Shown here one piece after another: positions 26,095 through 35,021 of a stretch of 64,000 bases of DNA. Within the stretch, counting starts at the first letter, position 1; each line of letters starts with the position of its first letter. The notes under the pieces were generated by a model. It saw nothing but the letters and a program-made list of their open reading frames with translations. It was not told where the DNA came from and ran no database searches. Source of the stretch: Streptomyces sp. 846.5 (GTDB lineage: Bacteria > Actinomycetota > Actinomycetes > Streptomycetales > Streptomycetaceae); assembly GCF_004365705.1 (NCBI RefSeq), contig NZ_SOBN01000001.1:4326001-4390000 (forward strand), given 5' to 3'. Position numbers and translations under genes: made by a program.

Positions 26095-27125
26095 GCGGGC
26101 AGGCCGCTCCAGGAGGAGACCAGGGTCGGCGCCGAGGTGCCGTCGGCCGGGAGCGTGGCGATGCCGGCGGGGGTGCGGGCGGCGATGGTGCGGCCGTCCG
26201 GTGACCAGGCGGGCTCGGTGTAGTCGGTGGTGGCGTTCGGGGTGATGTCCCTGGCGATCCGGTCGCCCTGGATCGACTCCTCGAACAGGTGGTCGTGGCC
26301 GCCGACGGAGCGGACGAAGACGGCGGACGCGCCGTCGGCGGAGATCGCCGGCTCGGACCCGGCGCTCAGCCTGGCGGCCGCGGTGCGGATGTTGTCGTCG
26401 CGGAGGTAGACGCTGCCGGCGCCGCTGTTGGCGTACATCACGGTGGCGTACCTTCCGCCGGTGGCCGGCCAGGCGTTGCCGGTCTGCGGCAGCGGGTTGC
26501 CGTTGGAGCCGGCCTCGCCGTCGGTCGCGGGGATGTAGAGCAGGGTCGGGCTGCCGCCGGTCGTGGGCACCTGCTTCAGCAGCACGGTCCCGCCCCGGGA
26601 AGCGGCGAAGAGGATCTTGTTGATGGCGGGGCTGCCGAGCTGGCTGTCGGCCTTGGCGACCCGCCAGACCGGGTGCGACCAGTTCTCGCCGCTGGGGGCA
26701 CGTGCGACCAGGACGCGCCCGGTGCCGTCGGCGTTGGCCGTGTCCAGGTTTCCGGCCCCGTCGATGAAGGCGGCCCTGGTGCCGTCCGGCGACCAGGCGA
26801 GGTCCCGGACGACGGTGCCGAATTCGACCACGGTGCCGTTCATCACCACCTGGGTGGTGCCGTTGCTGATGGTCAGCCGGTTGCCTGCGGTGCCGTTCAG
26901 GGCAGGGGGCGCCGCGGAGGCCGAGGCGGAGTTGCTCGGAGCAGTCGAGGCGGCAGAGGAGGACGACGAGGATGGGGTCGCGGCTCCGGCCGGGGCCGAG
27001 GACGAGCCGGCGGCGGGCGCGACGGCGACGGAGGTCCGGGTGACGGCTGCGCACCCGGTGAGCAGCAGCGCGCTCCCGGTGACCGCAGCTGTGAGTGCGA
27101 CGGCGGCAGTGCGGTGGGCGTGCAT
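26082..27125 (-). CDS. Lipoprotein with WD40-like (PD40/TolB-type) propeller
   Basis: A 347-residue exported lipoprotein. The signal peptide ends in the lipobox LLLTGC, so Cys24 or so is lipidated. A serine/alanine-rich linker follows (about residues 25-75). Propeller repeats show LAWSPDGTRAAFIDGAGNL, AISADGASAVFVRS and PAWSPDGRTIAARTPAG. The ATG follows a ggaggat ribosome binding site. It probably serves as a surface-bound binding or scaffold protein; the ligand is unknown. Confidence 0.75.
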   Translation of the reverse strand: MHAHRTAAVALTAAVTGSALLLTGCAAVTRTSVAVAPAAGSSSAPAGAATPSSSSSSAASTAPSNSASASAAPPALNGTAGNRLTISNGTTQVVMNGTVVEFGTVVRDLAWSPDGTRAAFIDGAGNLDTANADGTGRVLVARAPSGENWSHPVWRVAKADSQLGSPAINKILFAASRGGTVLLKQVPTTGGSPTLLYIPATDGEAGSNGNPLPQTGNAWPATGGRYATVMYANSGAGSVYLRDDNIRTAAARLSAGSEPAISADGASAVFVRSVGGHDHLFEESIQGDRIARDITPNATTDYTEPAWSPDGRTIAARTPAGIATLPADGTSAPTLVSSWSGLPAYRG

Positions 27126-27303
27126 CAGGGATCCTCCGATGATGTGTGCAGTGTGTGCGCAGTTAGAGAGTGGGCCAGGAACGTCCGGCATTCGTGTGGC
27201 CTGCGTCACGGGTGGGCAACAGTCGGCTACGGGCTCCGACCGGGCGGCCGTTGTCAGTGGCCGGGTATACGTTCGTCGCACCGAGACAGACAGGGGTGGT
27301 CCC

Positions 27304-28350
27304 ATGGCGGAGCCAATGACGACGACGTCCACCACCGAGGACGTCGATGCCGCGGAGGAGCCCCTTGAGCTCCGGCTCGAACGGTTCCGCAGGGAGCTGA
27401 CCGGCTACTGCTACCGGATGCTCGGCTCGGTCTTCGAGGCCGAGGACGCGGTGCAGGAGACCATGGTCCGTGCCTGGCGCGGACATGAGCGCTTCGAGGG
27501 CCGCTCCTCGCTGCGCTCCTGGCTGTACCGGATCGCCACCAATGTCTGCCTGGACGCGCTGAAGGGGCGCAGCAACCGGGCCAGGCCGATGGACCTGGGC
27601 GGCCCGGTCACGGTCGCGACGGCCTCGGAGACGATCCTCCCGGAGGTGACCTGGATCGGCCCGGTCCCCGACGGCCGGGTGGTGGCCGAGGCGGCCGACC
27701 CGGCGGAGGTGGCCGCCCAGCGGGACTCCGTGCGGCTGGCGTTCGTCGCGGCGCTGCAGCGGCTCGCGCCCAGGCAGCGGGCCGTGCTGATCCTGCGTGA
27801 GGTCCTCGGCTGGCATGCGAACGAGGTCGCCGAACTCCTCGGCTCCAGCACGGCCTCGGTGAACAGCGCGCTGCAGCGGGCCAGGTCGACCCTGGCGGCC
27901 TGCGAGCCCGCGACCACCGACCCGGCCCGCCCGCTGGACGACGAGCAGGCGGCGCTGCTGGCCCGCTACGTCCGGGCCTTCGAGAGCTACGACATGGAGG
28001 GGCTGGTACGGCTGCTGCACGAGGACGCCGTGCTGTCGATGCCCCCGTTCGCGATGTGGCTGCGCGGCCAGGAGGAGATCTGCGGCTGGATGCTGGGCCC
28101 GGGTCACGGCTGCCGGGATTCGCGGCTGATACCGGTGGTCGCCAACGGCGCGCCGGCGTTCGGGCAGTACCGGCCGAGCCCGGACGGCGGTCATGCGCCG
28201 TGGGCGCTGCAGGTGCTGGAGATCTCAGCCGGGCGGATCGTCGGGCTGAACAGCTTCCTCGACACCGAGGCCCTGTTCCCGCTGTTCGGGCTGCCCCCAC
28301 GGCTGGAACGGGCCGGGCTGGAGCAGGCCGGGCAGGGCCAGCAGGGGTAG
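27304..28350 (+). CDS. ECF-type sigma factor with C-terminal SnoaL-like domain
   Basis: A 348-residue sigma factor of the SigG/SigJ-like ECF class. Region 2 contains YCYRMLGSVFEAEDAVQETMVRAWR and SLRSWLYRIATNVCLDALKGR; region 4 contains LAPRQRAVLILREVLGWHANEVAELLGSSTASVNSALQRAR. A fused SnoaL-like domain (about 215-335, ALLARYVRAFESYDMEGLVRLLHEDAVLSMPPFAMWL) replaces a separate anti-sigma factor in this class and modulates activity. The ATG at 27304 follows aggggtgg. The last 126 bases overlap an antisense STAS gene. Confidence 0.88.
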   Translation: MAEPMTTTSTTEDVDAAEEPLELRLERFRRELTGYCYRMLGSVFEAEDAVQETMVRAWRGHERFEGRSSLRSWLYRIATNVCLDALKGRSNRARPMDLGGPVTVATASETILPEVTWIGPVPDGRVVAEAADPAEVAAQRDSVRLAFVAALQRLAPRQRAVLILREVLGWHANEVAELLGSSTASVNSALQRARSTLAACEPATTDPARPLDDEQAALLARYVRAFESYDMEGLVRLLHEDAVLSMPPFAMWLRGQEEICGWMLGPGHGCRDSRLIPVVANGAPAFGQYRPSPDGGHAPWALQVLEISAGRIVGLNSFLDTEALFPLFGLPPRLERAGLEQAGQGQQG

Positions 28351-28530
28351 CTCGTCCGCGAGGCCGGCCAGGGCGATCAGCTCGCGCAGCCGCTCGCCCG
28401 CCCCGACCAGGCGCAGTTCGCGGCCGCTCCGACGGGCCGCGAGCTGCAGCCGGGCGAGCGCGCCGAGATCGCCGAGGCCGGGTTCGGTCAGTGCGCTGAC
28501 ATCGCACAGCAGCCATCGGGGATCGTCCAT
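28225..28530 (-). CDS. STAS domain protein overlapping the sigma gene
   Basis: A 101-residue STAS-like protein: WLLCDVSALTEPGLGDLGALARLQLAARRSGRELRLVGAGERLRELIALAGLADELP is typical of the short anti-sigma antagonist class. The C-terminal 40 residues are encoded antisense to the 3' end of the ECF sigma gene. I recall the GLGVEEAVQPDDP-like tail from streptomycete STAS proteins in the same setting. The convergent overlap could give antisense control between the two genes. Function inferred from fold only. Confidence 0.65.
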   Translation of the reverse strand: MDDPRWLLCDVSALTEPGLGDLGALARLQLAARRSGRELRLVGAGERLRELIALAGLADELPLLALPGLLQPGPFQPWGQPEQREQGLGVEEAVQPDDPPG

Positions 28531-28600
28531 ACCGGGACAGACCCCGGCAGCACCCCGGGCTCATCGGTGCATTCCGGAGCCCGGGGCGGGACCGGGGATG

Positions 28601-29761
28601 TCAGTCCAGCTCGACGCGGCCGGTCAGCGGGCGCGGGCCCTTGCCGTCCCGACTGTCCCGCTCCTCCTTCTCGGCACGACTGGAGGTGCCGAGGTTCTGC
28701 CGGACCGAGTCCAGGATGGTCAGCCCCTGGCCGACCAGTCCGGCCGCGATCTCGCCCAGCCCGTCGGCGCCGTTGAGTACATTGACGTTGGCGCCCTGGA
28801 GGCCGGCCGCGGCCTCCTTGACGATCTGCGGCAGCTGGTCGATCAGCATCCGGTCCAGCGCCACCCGGTCGTACGAGGCGGCGGCCTCGGCCTGGATCTT
28901 CATCCGGTTGGCCTCGGCCAGGGCGAGCACCCTGATCCGCTCGGCCTCGGCCTCGGCGGGCTTCACGATCTCGGCCACCAGCTGCTGCTGGCGCAGTTCG
29001 GCGGCCCGCTGGGCCAGCTCGGTCTGCGCGGTGAGCACCTCCTGCTGGGCGTGGGCCTGCGCCAGCGGGCCCGCCTGGGCGGCCTGGGCCTGGGCGCGGT
29101 CCACCTCGGCGGAGTACTGGGCCCGGACCACCGCGGTCTGCCGGGCGTACTCGGCCTGGTTCCGCTCGGCGGACTGCTGCGCCTCGGCGGACTGCTGGGT
29201 GGCCATCGCCTGGGCGATCTGGGCCTGCCGCTGGATGGCGGCCTTGTGCGGGGCGGCCATGGCGGCGATGTAGCCGGTCTGGCCGTCGTCGATCGACTGG
29301 ATCTGCAGCGAGTCGACGGTCAGGCCGATCGTCCCCATCTCGGTCTTGGAGGTCTCCAGGACCTCGGAGGCCAGCTTCTGGCGCTCCGTCACGATCTCCT
29401 CGACCGTCATCGAGCCGATGATGGAGCGCAGGTGACCGGCGAAGATCCGGCCCGTCAGGATCGACATCTGGTCCTGGTCGGAGAGGAAGCGCTGACCGGC
29501 GTTGACGATGCTCTCCTTGTCGTTGCCGACCTTGAAGGCGATCACCGCCTTCACCGTCAGCGCGATGCCCTGGCGGGTCACGCAGGTCTCGGCGACCTCC
29601 GCCTCGCACATCGCCAGGGTCAGGAAGCGCGTCTTGCGGAACACCGGCAGCACGAACGCCCCGTGTCCGGTGACCACGCGGAACGGCGCGTCCCCCATGC
29701 CGCGCCTGCCACCGGAGATCAGCATCGCCTCGTCGGGGGCGGGAACCCTGTAACCGAACAT
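28601..29761 (-). CDS. SPFH domain / flotillin-like protein
   Basis: A 386-residue flotillin-like membrane-organising protein. The SPFH domain (about residues 30-190) includes FLTLAMCEAEVAETCVTRQGIALTVKAVIAFKVG and SIIGSMTVEEIVTERQKLA. A long alanine/glutamine/glutamate-rich coiled coil follows (about 195-320). No N-terminal transmembrane helix is obvious, so attachment may be peripheral. It is cotranscribed 13 bases behind an NfeD-like OB-fold protein, the classic SPFH/NfeD pairing. A role in membrane microdomains and stress is inferred. Confidence 0.85.
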   Translation of the reverse strand: MFGYRVPAPDEAMLISGGRRGMGDAPFRVVTGHGAFVLPVFRKTRFLTLAMCEAEVAETCVTRQGIALTVKAVIAFKVGNDKESIVNAGQRFLSDQDQMSILTGRIFAGHLRSIIGSMTVEEIVTERQKLASEVLETSKTEMGTIGLTVDSLQIQSIDDGQTGYIAAMAAPHKAAIQRQAQIAQAMATQQSAEAQQSAERNQAEYARQTAVVRAQYSAEVDRAQAQAAQAGPLAQAHAQQEVLTAQTELAQRAAELRQQQLVAEIVKPAEAEAERIRVLALAEANRMKIQAEAAASYDRVALDRMLIDQLPQIVKEAAAGLQGANVNVLNGADGLGEIAAGLVGQGLTILDSVRQNLGTSSRAEKEERDSRDGKGPRPLTGRVELD

Positions 29762-29774
29762 CCTTCGTGTCTCC

Positions 29775-30026
29775 TCAACCGGCGTCGCCGGCGTCGCCGG
29801 TCAACGCGTCCAACGGATCTGCCCATGCGATGACATCGACCTGGCGGCTGCCACGGGACTCGATCACCAGGACCGGAGCCCCCTTCGGCAGAGGCTCTGC
29901 CGACCAGGCGAGAAAGGCCTCGGAGCCGCCCCTGACCCGCACCAGGACTTCGCCGGGCCCTGCTGCCCCGCGGGTGTGCACCAGCAGCACCCCGATGCAG
30001 CCGACCACGGCCTCGTCCGGCGCCAT
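29775..30026 (-). CDS. NfeD-like OB-fold partner of flotillin
   Basis: An 83-residue soluble protein: GVLLVHTRGAAGPGEVLVRVRGGSEAFLAWSAEPLPKGAPVLVIESRGSRQVDVIAW. This is the OB-fold pattern of NfeD C-terminal domains without the membrane part (GxA, RV, G.E.W.A, G..V.V). The ATG at 30026 follows ggggcagc; longer in-frame starts read as non-homologous. It stands directly upstream of the flotillin gene in the same operon, which supports the assignment. Confidence 0.7.
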   Translation of the reverse strand: MAPDEAVVGCIGVLLVHTRGAAGPGEVLVRVRGGSEAFLAWSAEPLPKGAPVLVIESRGSRQVDVIAWADPLDALTGDAGDAG

Positions 30027-30353
30027 CCGAAGCTGCCCCCTATGTCGATCCTGTGTCTGATTCCTGACCCTAGCGCTACATCCGATCAGCGGCCCATCCT
30101 CCGCAAGGCCGTTGTGCGACCCACATTCCCAGCCCCGTTCTCCCCGTTGTGGAAGGCGCGCACACCGCCCCGGGGGCGGCGGTGTGCCCTGACGGAGGCG
30201 GTGCAAGAAATCAAGCAGAGTCCGGAGTTTATCGGCAGGACTACGAAAATATTCTGCATGAGCCTTGTGGCTCGCCGCGCGGCGGCCCTACTGTCGCCTC
30301 ACCCTCAACGCGTCCGCTCCACCGTTCACTCGCGCGCGAGAAATGAGCATCCG
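30027..30353. other. Divergent intergenic region with strong hairpin
   Basis: Between the NfeD-like gene and the beta-helix enzyme gene. Contains a perfect 10-bp hairpin (gcacaccgcc 30160-30169 / ggcggtgtgc 30178-30187) and an AT-rich segment (gaaaatattctgcatg) near 30246-30261 that probably belongs to the promoter of the plus-strand gene. No gene is seen. Confidence 0.45.
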
Positions 30354-32447
30354 ATGTCACGGAGCACTACCAGGGCCGCAACAAGGCGAGCCGGGCGAGC
30401 CACCAGACCACCGATCAGGGCCGCGTTGGCGGTGGCAGCGGTGACCGCTGCCGTTGTGGGACTCGGTGTCGCCCCCGGCGGCACCGCCTTTGCGAGCTCG
30501 ACCAGTTCAGCCGGTTCGGGCGGTCCGGCCGGCAGCCCTGCCGTCACCCGGGCGGCGCTCGACCCGGCGCTGGTGGCCGGGGCCGGCGCCACCGTGGGCT
30601 TCGTCGAACAGGAGGCCGAGAAGGCCGCCACCGACGGCACTGTGATCGGCCCGGGCACGGACGCCTACACCCTGGCGGCGGAGGCGTCCGGCCGCTCGGC
30701 GGTGAGCCTGAAGCCGGGCCAGTACGTCGAGTTCACCCTGCCCGCAGCGGCCAATGCGATCAATGTCCGCTACAGCATCCCCGACGCGCCGACCGGCGGC
30801 GGCATCACCGCCCCGCTGGACGTCTCGGTGAACGGCAAGAGCCGCGCCACCATGACGCTGACCTCGCAGTACGCCTGGCTCTACAACCAGTACCCGTTCT
30901 CCAACGACCCCAACGCGGGCCTGCTGCACCCGGACTGGTGGATCACCGAGTGCTCCTGCGTGCCGAGCCAGACCACGCCGACCCCGGTGATCACCACCCC
31001 GTTCCGCCCGAACCACTTCTACGACGAGCAGCGGCTGCTGCTCGGCCGCACCTACCACGCCGGTGACCGGATCCGGCTCGCGGTGCCCGCCGGGAGCGAG
31101 GCCTCGTCCACCGTCATCGACCTGATGGACTCCCAGCTGGTCGCCCCGCCCAAGATCGACCTGGTCGCGGCCGACGTACTGGCCTTCGGCGCCGACCCGA
31201 CCGGGCGGCGCGACTCGGCCGACGCCATCGACCGGGCCATCGCCTTCGCCCAGCGGACCCACCTCAAGGTGTACATCCCGCCGGGCACCTACCAGGTGAA
31301 CCGCCACATCACCGTCGACAACGTCACCATCGAGGGCGCCGGCAACTGGTACACCGTCATCAAGGGCCACCAGGTCACCCTGAGCACCCCGGCCCCGGAC
31401 GGTTCGGTCCACACCGGCGTCGGCTTCTACGGCAAGGACGCCTCGGTCGGCGGCAGCAGCAACGTCCACCTGTCCGGTTTCGCGATCGAGGGCGACGTCC
31501 GCGAGCGCATCGACACCGACCAGGTGAACGGCATCGGCGGCGCGCTGAGCAACTCCACCATCGACGGCCTCTACATCCAGCACACCAAGGTGGGGATGTG
31601 GTTCGACGGGCCGATGACCAACCTCCGGATCAGCGGCAACACGATCGTCGACCAGATCGCCGACGGCATCAACTTCCACACCGGGGTGACGAACTCGGTC
31701 GTCTCGAACAACTTCATCCGCAACACCGGTGACGATGGCCTGGCCATGTGGTCCGAGAAGACCGAGGACGCCAACGACACCTTCGACCACAACACCGTGC
31801 AGACCCCGGTGCTCGCCAACGGCATCGCGATCTACGGCGGCACCGACAACACCGTGTCGAACAATCTGGTGGCCGACCCGATCCGGGAGGGCAGCGGCAT
31901 CCAGGTCGGCTCCCGCTTCGGCTCCGAGGCGTTCACCGGGCACCTCTGGATCACCGGGAACACCACGGTCAGGGCCGGGACCTTCGAGCTGAACTGGAAG
32001 ATCGGCCTGGGGGCCATCTGGTTCTACGCGCTGGAGAAGAACATCAACGCGGACATCGAGGTGACCGGGGACAACTTCCTCGACAACACCTATGACGCGA
32101 TCATGCTGGTCACCGACTTCCCGGTGAAGGACCAGTACTCCATCACCAACGTCCACTTCAAGGACATCAAGGTCGACGGCACCGGCACCGACGCGGTCAG
32201 CGCCCGTACGGCCGGGTCCGCGACCTTCCAGAACGTGGTCGCCCGCAATGTCGGTGCGGTCGGCGTCAACAACTGCGGATCGTTCCACTTCACCGCTGCC
32301 GGGTCGGAGTTCTCGCTGACCGACCTCGGCGGCAACACCGGCGGCGGCACCACCGGGCCCTGGCTGGCCCCCTGGGAGCTGCCCAACACCATCACCTGCG
32401 ACGACCGGCCGACGGTCGTCGTGCCACCGGCGCCGTCGCCCTGGTGA
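30354..32447 (+). CDS. Secreted right-handed beta-helix glycanase, GH87 (mycodextranase/alpha-1,3-glucanase)-like
   Basis: A 697-residue secreted protein. An arginine-rich N-region and hydrophobic segment (AALAVAAVTAAVVGLGVAPGGTAFA) form the signal. A CBM6/35-like beta-sandwich follows (about residues 75-270). A Pectate_lyase_3-type parallel beta-helix comes next (about 280-680), with the entry motif VLAFGADPTGRRDSADAIDRAIAFA and the likely catalytic acid pair in RNTGDDGLAMWS. The late segment TNVHFKDIKVDGTGTDAVSARTAGSATFQNV is shared with GH87 enzymes as I remember them. Fungal alpha-glucan degradation is the probable role. A strong terminator follows. Confidence 0.75.
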   Translation: MSRSTTRAATRRAGRATRPPIRAALAVAAVTAAVVGLGVAPGGTAFASSTSSAGSGGPAGSPAVTRAALDPALVAGAGATVGFVEQEAEKAATDGTVIGPGTDAYTLAAEASGRSAVSLKPGQYVEFTLPAAANAINVRYSIPDAPTGGGITAPLDVSVNGKSRATMTLTSQYAWLYNQYPFSNDPNAGLLHPDWWITECSCVPSQTTPTPVITTPFRPNHFYDEQRLLLGRTYHAGDRIRLAVPAGSEASSTVIDLMDSQLVAPPKIDLVAADVLAFGADPTGRRDSADAIDRAIAFAQRTHLKVYIPPGTYQVNRHITVDNVTIEGAGNWYTVIKGHQVTLSTPAPDGSVHTGVGFYGKDASVGGSSNVHLSGFAIEGDVRERIDTDQVNGIGGALSNSTIDGLYIQHTKVGMWFDGPMTNLRISGNTIVDQIADGINFHTGVTNSVVSNNFIRNTGDDGLAMWSEKTEDANDTFDHNTVQTPVLANGIAIYGGTDNTVSNNLVADPIREGSGIQVGSRFGSEAFTGHLWITGNTTVRAGTFELNWKIGLGAIWFYALEKNINADIEVTGDNFLDNTYDAIMLVTDFPVKDQYSITNVHFKDIKVDGTGTDAVSARTAGSATFQNVVARNVGAVGVNNCGSFHFTAAGSEFSLTDLGGNTGGGTTGPWLAPWELPNTITCDDRPTVVVPPAPSPW

Positions 32448-32471
32448 CGCAGCGTCAGTAGCCATGTGCCG

Positions 32472-32511
32472 CAAGGGCCCCGACCTGTCGCCGGGCAGGT
32501 CGGGGCCCTTG
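32472..32511. terminator. Strong bidirectional terminator
   Basis: A perfect 16-bp stem (caagggccccgacctg / caggtcggggcccttg) with an 8-base loop, between the convergent beta-helix enzyme and TetR genes. Confidence 0.8.
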
Positions 32512-32538
32512 TGTGTGCCGCCGTCAGGTCGTGATGCG

Positions 32539-33282
32539 TCAGTCGGACGGGCGCCCCAGCCGGGCCTCCAGGCCGTCGAGGATGCATGCGAGCCCCTCGT
32601 CGAAGCTGTCGCCCCGGCTGCTGTCGGCGTCGAAGCCCTGGCGCTGTGCCGCGTAGAGCCGGCGCAGCCGCGGATGCCCCTGGACCGCCTGCTCGGCGGC
32701 CGGCCAGAAGCGCTCCACCCACTCCTGCTGGCTCTGACCGCTGCGGGCGAGCAGGGTCAGCCAGGCCGCCTCGGTCGAGGCCACGCCGATCACATAGGCG
32801 CTGACCGTGTTCATCCCCCGCTCGGCGGCCTGCAGCGGGTAGCCGGCCTCCTCGAACACGCCCAGCAGCGCCTCGGACAGCCGGAGCAGGTTCGGACCGA
32901 GCGAGGCCATGCCCACCTGGCCGAGCGCCGAGACGATCCAGGGGTGCCGCAGGAATCCCTCCCGCAGGCCGTGGGCGAGCCGGGTCACGGCGGTGCGCCA
33001 GTCGGTTGACCCGTCGAGGCCGGCCAGGCTGATCTCGCCGTAGACCTGGTCCACGACCAGCTCGACCAGTTCGTCCTTGTTGGTCACATGCGAGTACATC
33101 GAGGTGGCGCCGGCGTTCAGCCGGGTGCCGAGCTTGCGCATGCTCAGGGCTTCGATGCCCTCGGCGTCCAGCAGTTCCATGGCTGCCGCCACGATCTGGT
33201 CCCGGCTCAGCGCCGGCTGGTCCCGGCGTGATCGCTGCGGACGGGTCCATACCGATGGAAGCCCCTGCTGGTCGGCCGACAT
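32539..33282 (-). CDS. TetR family repressor (TetR_C type)
   Basis: A 247-residue regulator. The N-terminal HTH is ALSRDQIVAAAMELLDAEGIEALSMRKLGTRLNAGATSMYSHVTNKDELVELVVDQVYGEI. The C-terminal ligand domain is of the tetracycline-repressor type. It is divergent from a 14-helix efflux gene, with several inverted repeats in the 155-bp gap, so it is most likely the drug-inducible repressor of that pump and of itself. Confidence 0.88.
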   Translation of the reverse strand: MSADQQGLPSVWTRPQRSRRDQPALSRDQIVAAAMELLDAEGIEALSMRKLGTRLNAGATSMYSHVTNKDELVELVVDQVYGEISLAGLDGSTDWRTAVTRLAHGLREGFLRHPWIVSALGQVGMASLGPNLLRLSEALLGVFEEAGYPLQAAERGMNTVSAYVIGVASTEAAWLTLLARSGQSQQEWVERFWPAAEQAVQGHPRLRRLYAAQRQGFDADSSRGDSFDEGLACILDGLEARLGRPSD

Positions 33283-33322
33283 GCCGCCTCCTCGTCTGTC
33301 CGCTGCTTTTCCACGACTGCTG

Positions 33323-33414
33323 CCGCACAGCGTACGCCCTTGCGAACACTGTGCGGTGACCGTACAGTGTGCGGAGTAGCGAACGCTGTGCGGGGATCCG
33401 CACGCTGTACGGTC
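33323..33414. promoter_or_regulatory. Cluster of TetR operator candidates
   Basis: ccgcacagcgt (33323-33333) is the exact reverse complement of acgctgtgcgg (33383-33393). acactgt (33346-33352) and acagtgt (33364-33370) form another dyad, and gtgcggggatccgcac (33388-33403) a third. All share the half-site motif CTGTGCGG or CTGTACGG. This repeated arrangement between the divergent tetR and MFS genes suggests cooperative operators. Confidence 0.6.
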
Positions 33415-33437
33415 AGACTTCTCGGAGGGGTTCGATC

Positions 33438-35000
33438 ATGGAAATGACGAAGGAAGCGCAGAAGGCGCAGGAGGCGGCGCGCAACCCGCGCCGTTGGGTG
33501 ATCCTGGCGGTGCTCTGCCTCAGCGCGCTGGTGCTGGTCATCGACAACATGGTGCTGACGGTGTCGGTGCCGACCATCGCGAACAGTCTGAAGGCGAGCG
33601 CCCAGGACATCCAGTGGATCATCGACTCCTACATCCTGGTCTTCGCCGGGATGCTGCTCACTGCCGGCAGCCTGGCCGACCGCTTCGGCCGCCGGCGGAT
33701 GCTGATCATCGGGCTCTCGCTCTTCGGGGGCGCCTCGCTGCTGGCGGCCTTCGCCGCTAGCCCGGGAGAACTGATCGCCGGACGGGTGCTGATGGGAGTC
33801 GGCGGCGCCCTGGTGATGCCCAGCACGCTGTCCATCCTGATGACCGTGTTCGACGCCGAGGAGCTGCGCAAGGCCTTCGCGATCTGGGGCGGGGCGTCCA
33901 TGATCGGCCTGATCGGCGGCCCGGTGGTCGGCGGGATGGTGATCGCCCACTTCTCCTGGGGCGCGATCTTCCTGATGAACGTTCCGGTCGCCGCCGTCGC
34001 CGTCGTGGCCGCTGTCGTGCTGATGCCCGAGTCCAAGGGCCCGTGGCGCAAGGCGGACCCGCTGGGCATGGCGCTGTCGATGGTGGGCATGACCGCGCTG
34101 GTCTGGACGATCATCGAGGCGGCGCGGGAGGGTCTGACCCGTCCGGGCATCCTGGCCGGCATCGCGGTGACGCTGGTGAGCCTGGTCTCCTTCGGGATCT
34201 GGGAGACCCGGGTCGAGTCCCCGATGGCCCCGCTGAGCCTGTTCCGCAACCGGGTGTTCAGCGCCTCCAGCTTCTCGCTGGTCCTGGTGACCTTCGCCAA
34301 CGGCGGGCTGATGCTGGTGCTGACCCAGTACCTGCAGTTCGTCCTGGGCTACTCGGCGATGCGGACCGGGGTGGCCTTCGCCCCGCTGGCCGTCGCCGCG
34401 CTGGTCTTCAACTCCCTCGGCGTCACCCTGGGCGCGAAGATCGGCAACCGCACCATCACCGTCGCCGGACTGCTGGTGATCGCCGCCGGGTTCGGCGCGC
34501 TGACCACGCTCTCGGCTCACGCCGGCTTCGGGATGGTCGCCCTGGGCATGATGCTGATCGGCGCGGGCGCCGGGCTGGCGATGCCGGCCGCGACCACGGC
34601 CCTGATGAGCGCGATCCCCACCGAGCACGCCGGGGTGGGCTCGGCCCTCAACGACACCGTTCAGCAGGCCGGGGCCGCGCTGGGGGTCGCCGTCCTGGGC
34701 ACCGTCCTCTCCAGCACCTTCACCGACTCGATGCCCGCGTCGGCCCCCGAGGCCGCACGCCACTCGGTATCCGTCGCGCTGTCGCTGGCCGCGAGCACCG
34801 GTGACAGCGCGCTGGCCACCGCTGCCCGGGAGGCCTTCACCTCCGCGATGTCCGCCAGCTTTGTGGTCGGGGCCTGCGGTGTCCTGGTCGCGGCGGTCCT
34901 GGCGCTGGTGCTGATGCGCAACGGCAAGCCTGTGGTCGATGAGGCCGCCGACGAGGTCGTTGCCGAGGCCGAGCCGGTGGTGGAACCCGCGAGCGTCTGA
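33438..35000 (+). CDS. MFS drug efflux transporter (DHA2, 14-TM)
   Basis: A 520-residue membrane transporter. The first helix begins at WVILAVLCLSALVLVIDNMVL. Antiporter motif A is GSLADRFGRRRML, and motif C-like GGPVVGG in helix 5 marks a drug/proton antiporter. ATG at 33438 follows cggagggg. Divergently paired with a TetR repressor. The substrate is unknown; a hydrophobic antibiotic or cation is likely. Confidence 0.88.
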   Translation: MEMTKEAQKAQEAARNPRRWVILAVLCLSALVLVIDNMVLTVSVPTIANSLKASAQDIQWIIDSYILVFAGMLLTAGSLADRFGRRRMLIIGLSLFGGASLLAAFAASPGELIAGRVLMGVGGALVMPSTLSILMTVFDAEELRKAFAIWGGASMIGLIGGPVVGGMVIAHFSWGAIFLMNVPVAAVAVVAAVVLMPESKGPWRKADPLGMALSMVGMTALVWTIIEAAREGLTRPGILAGIAVTLVSLVSFGIWETRVESPMAPLSLFRNRVFSASSFSLVLVTFANGGLMLVLTQYLQFVLGYSAMRTGVAFAPLAVAALVFNSLGVTLGAKIGNRTITVAGLLVIAAGFGALTTLSAHAGFGMVALGMMLIGAGAGLAMPAATTALMSAIPTEHAGVGSALNDTVQQAGAALGVAVLGTVLSSTFTDSMPASAPEAARHSVSVALSLAASTGDSALATAAREAFTSAMSASFVVGACGVLVAAVLALVLMRNGKPVVDEAADEVVAEAEPVVEPASV

Positions 35001-35021
35001 CCCAGGACGCCCCGGGGTGGC

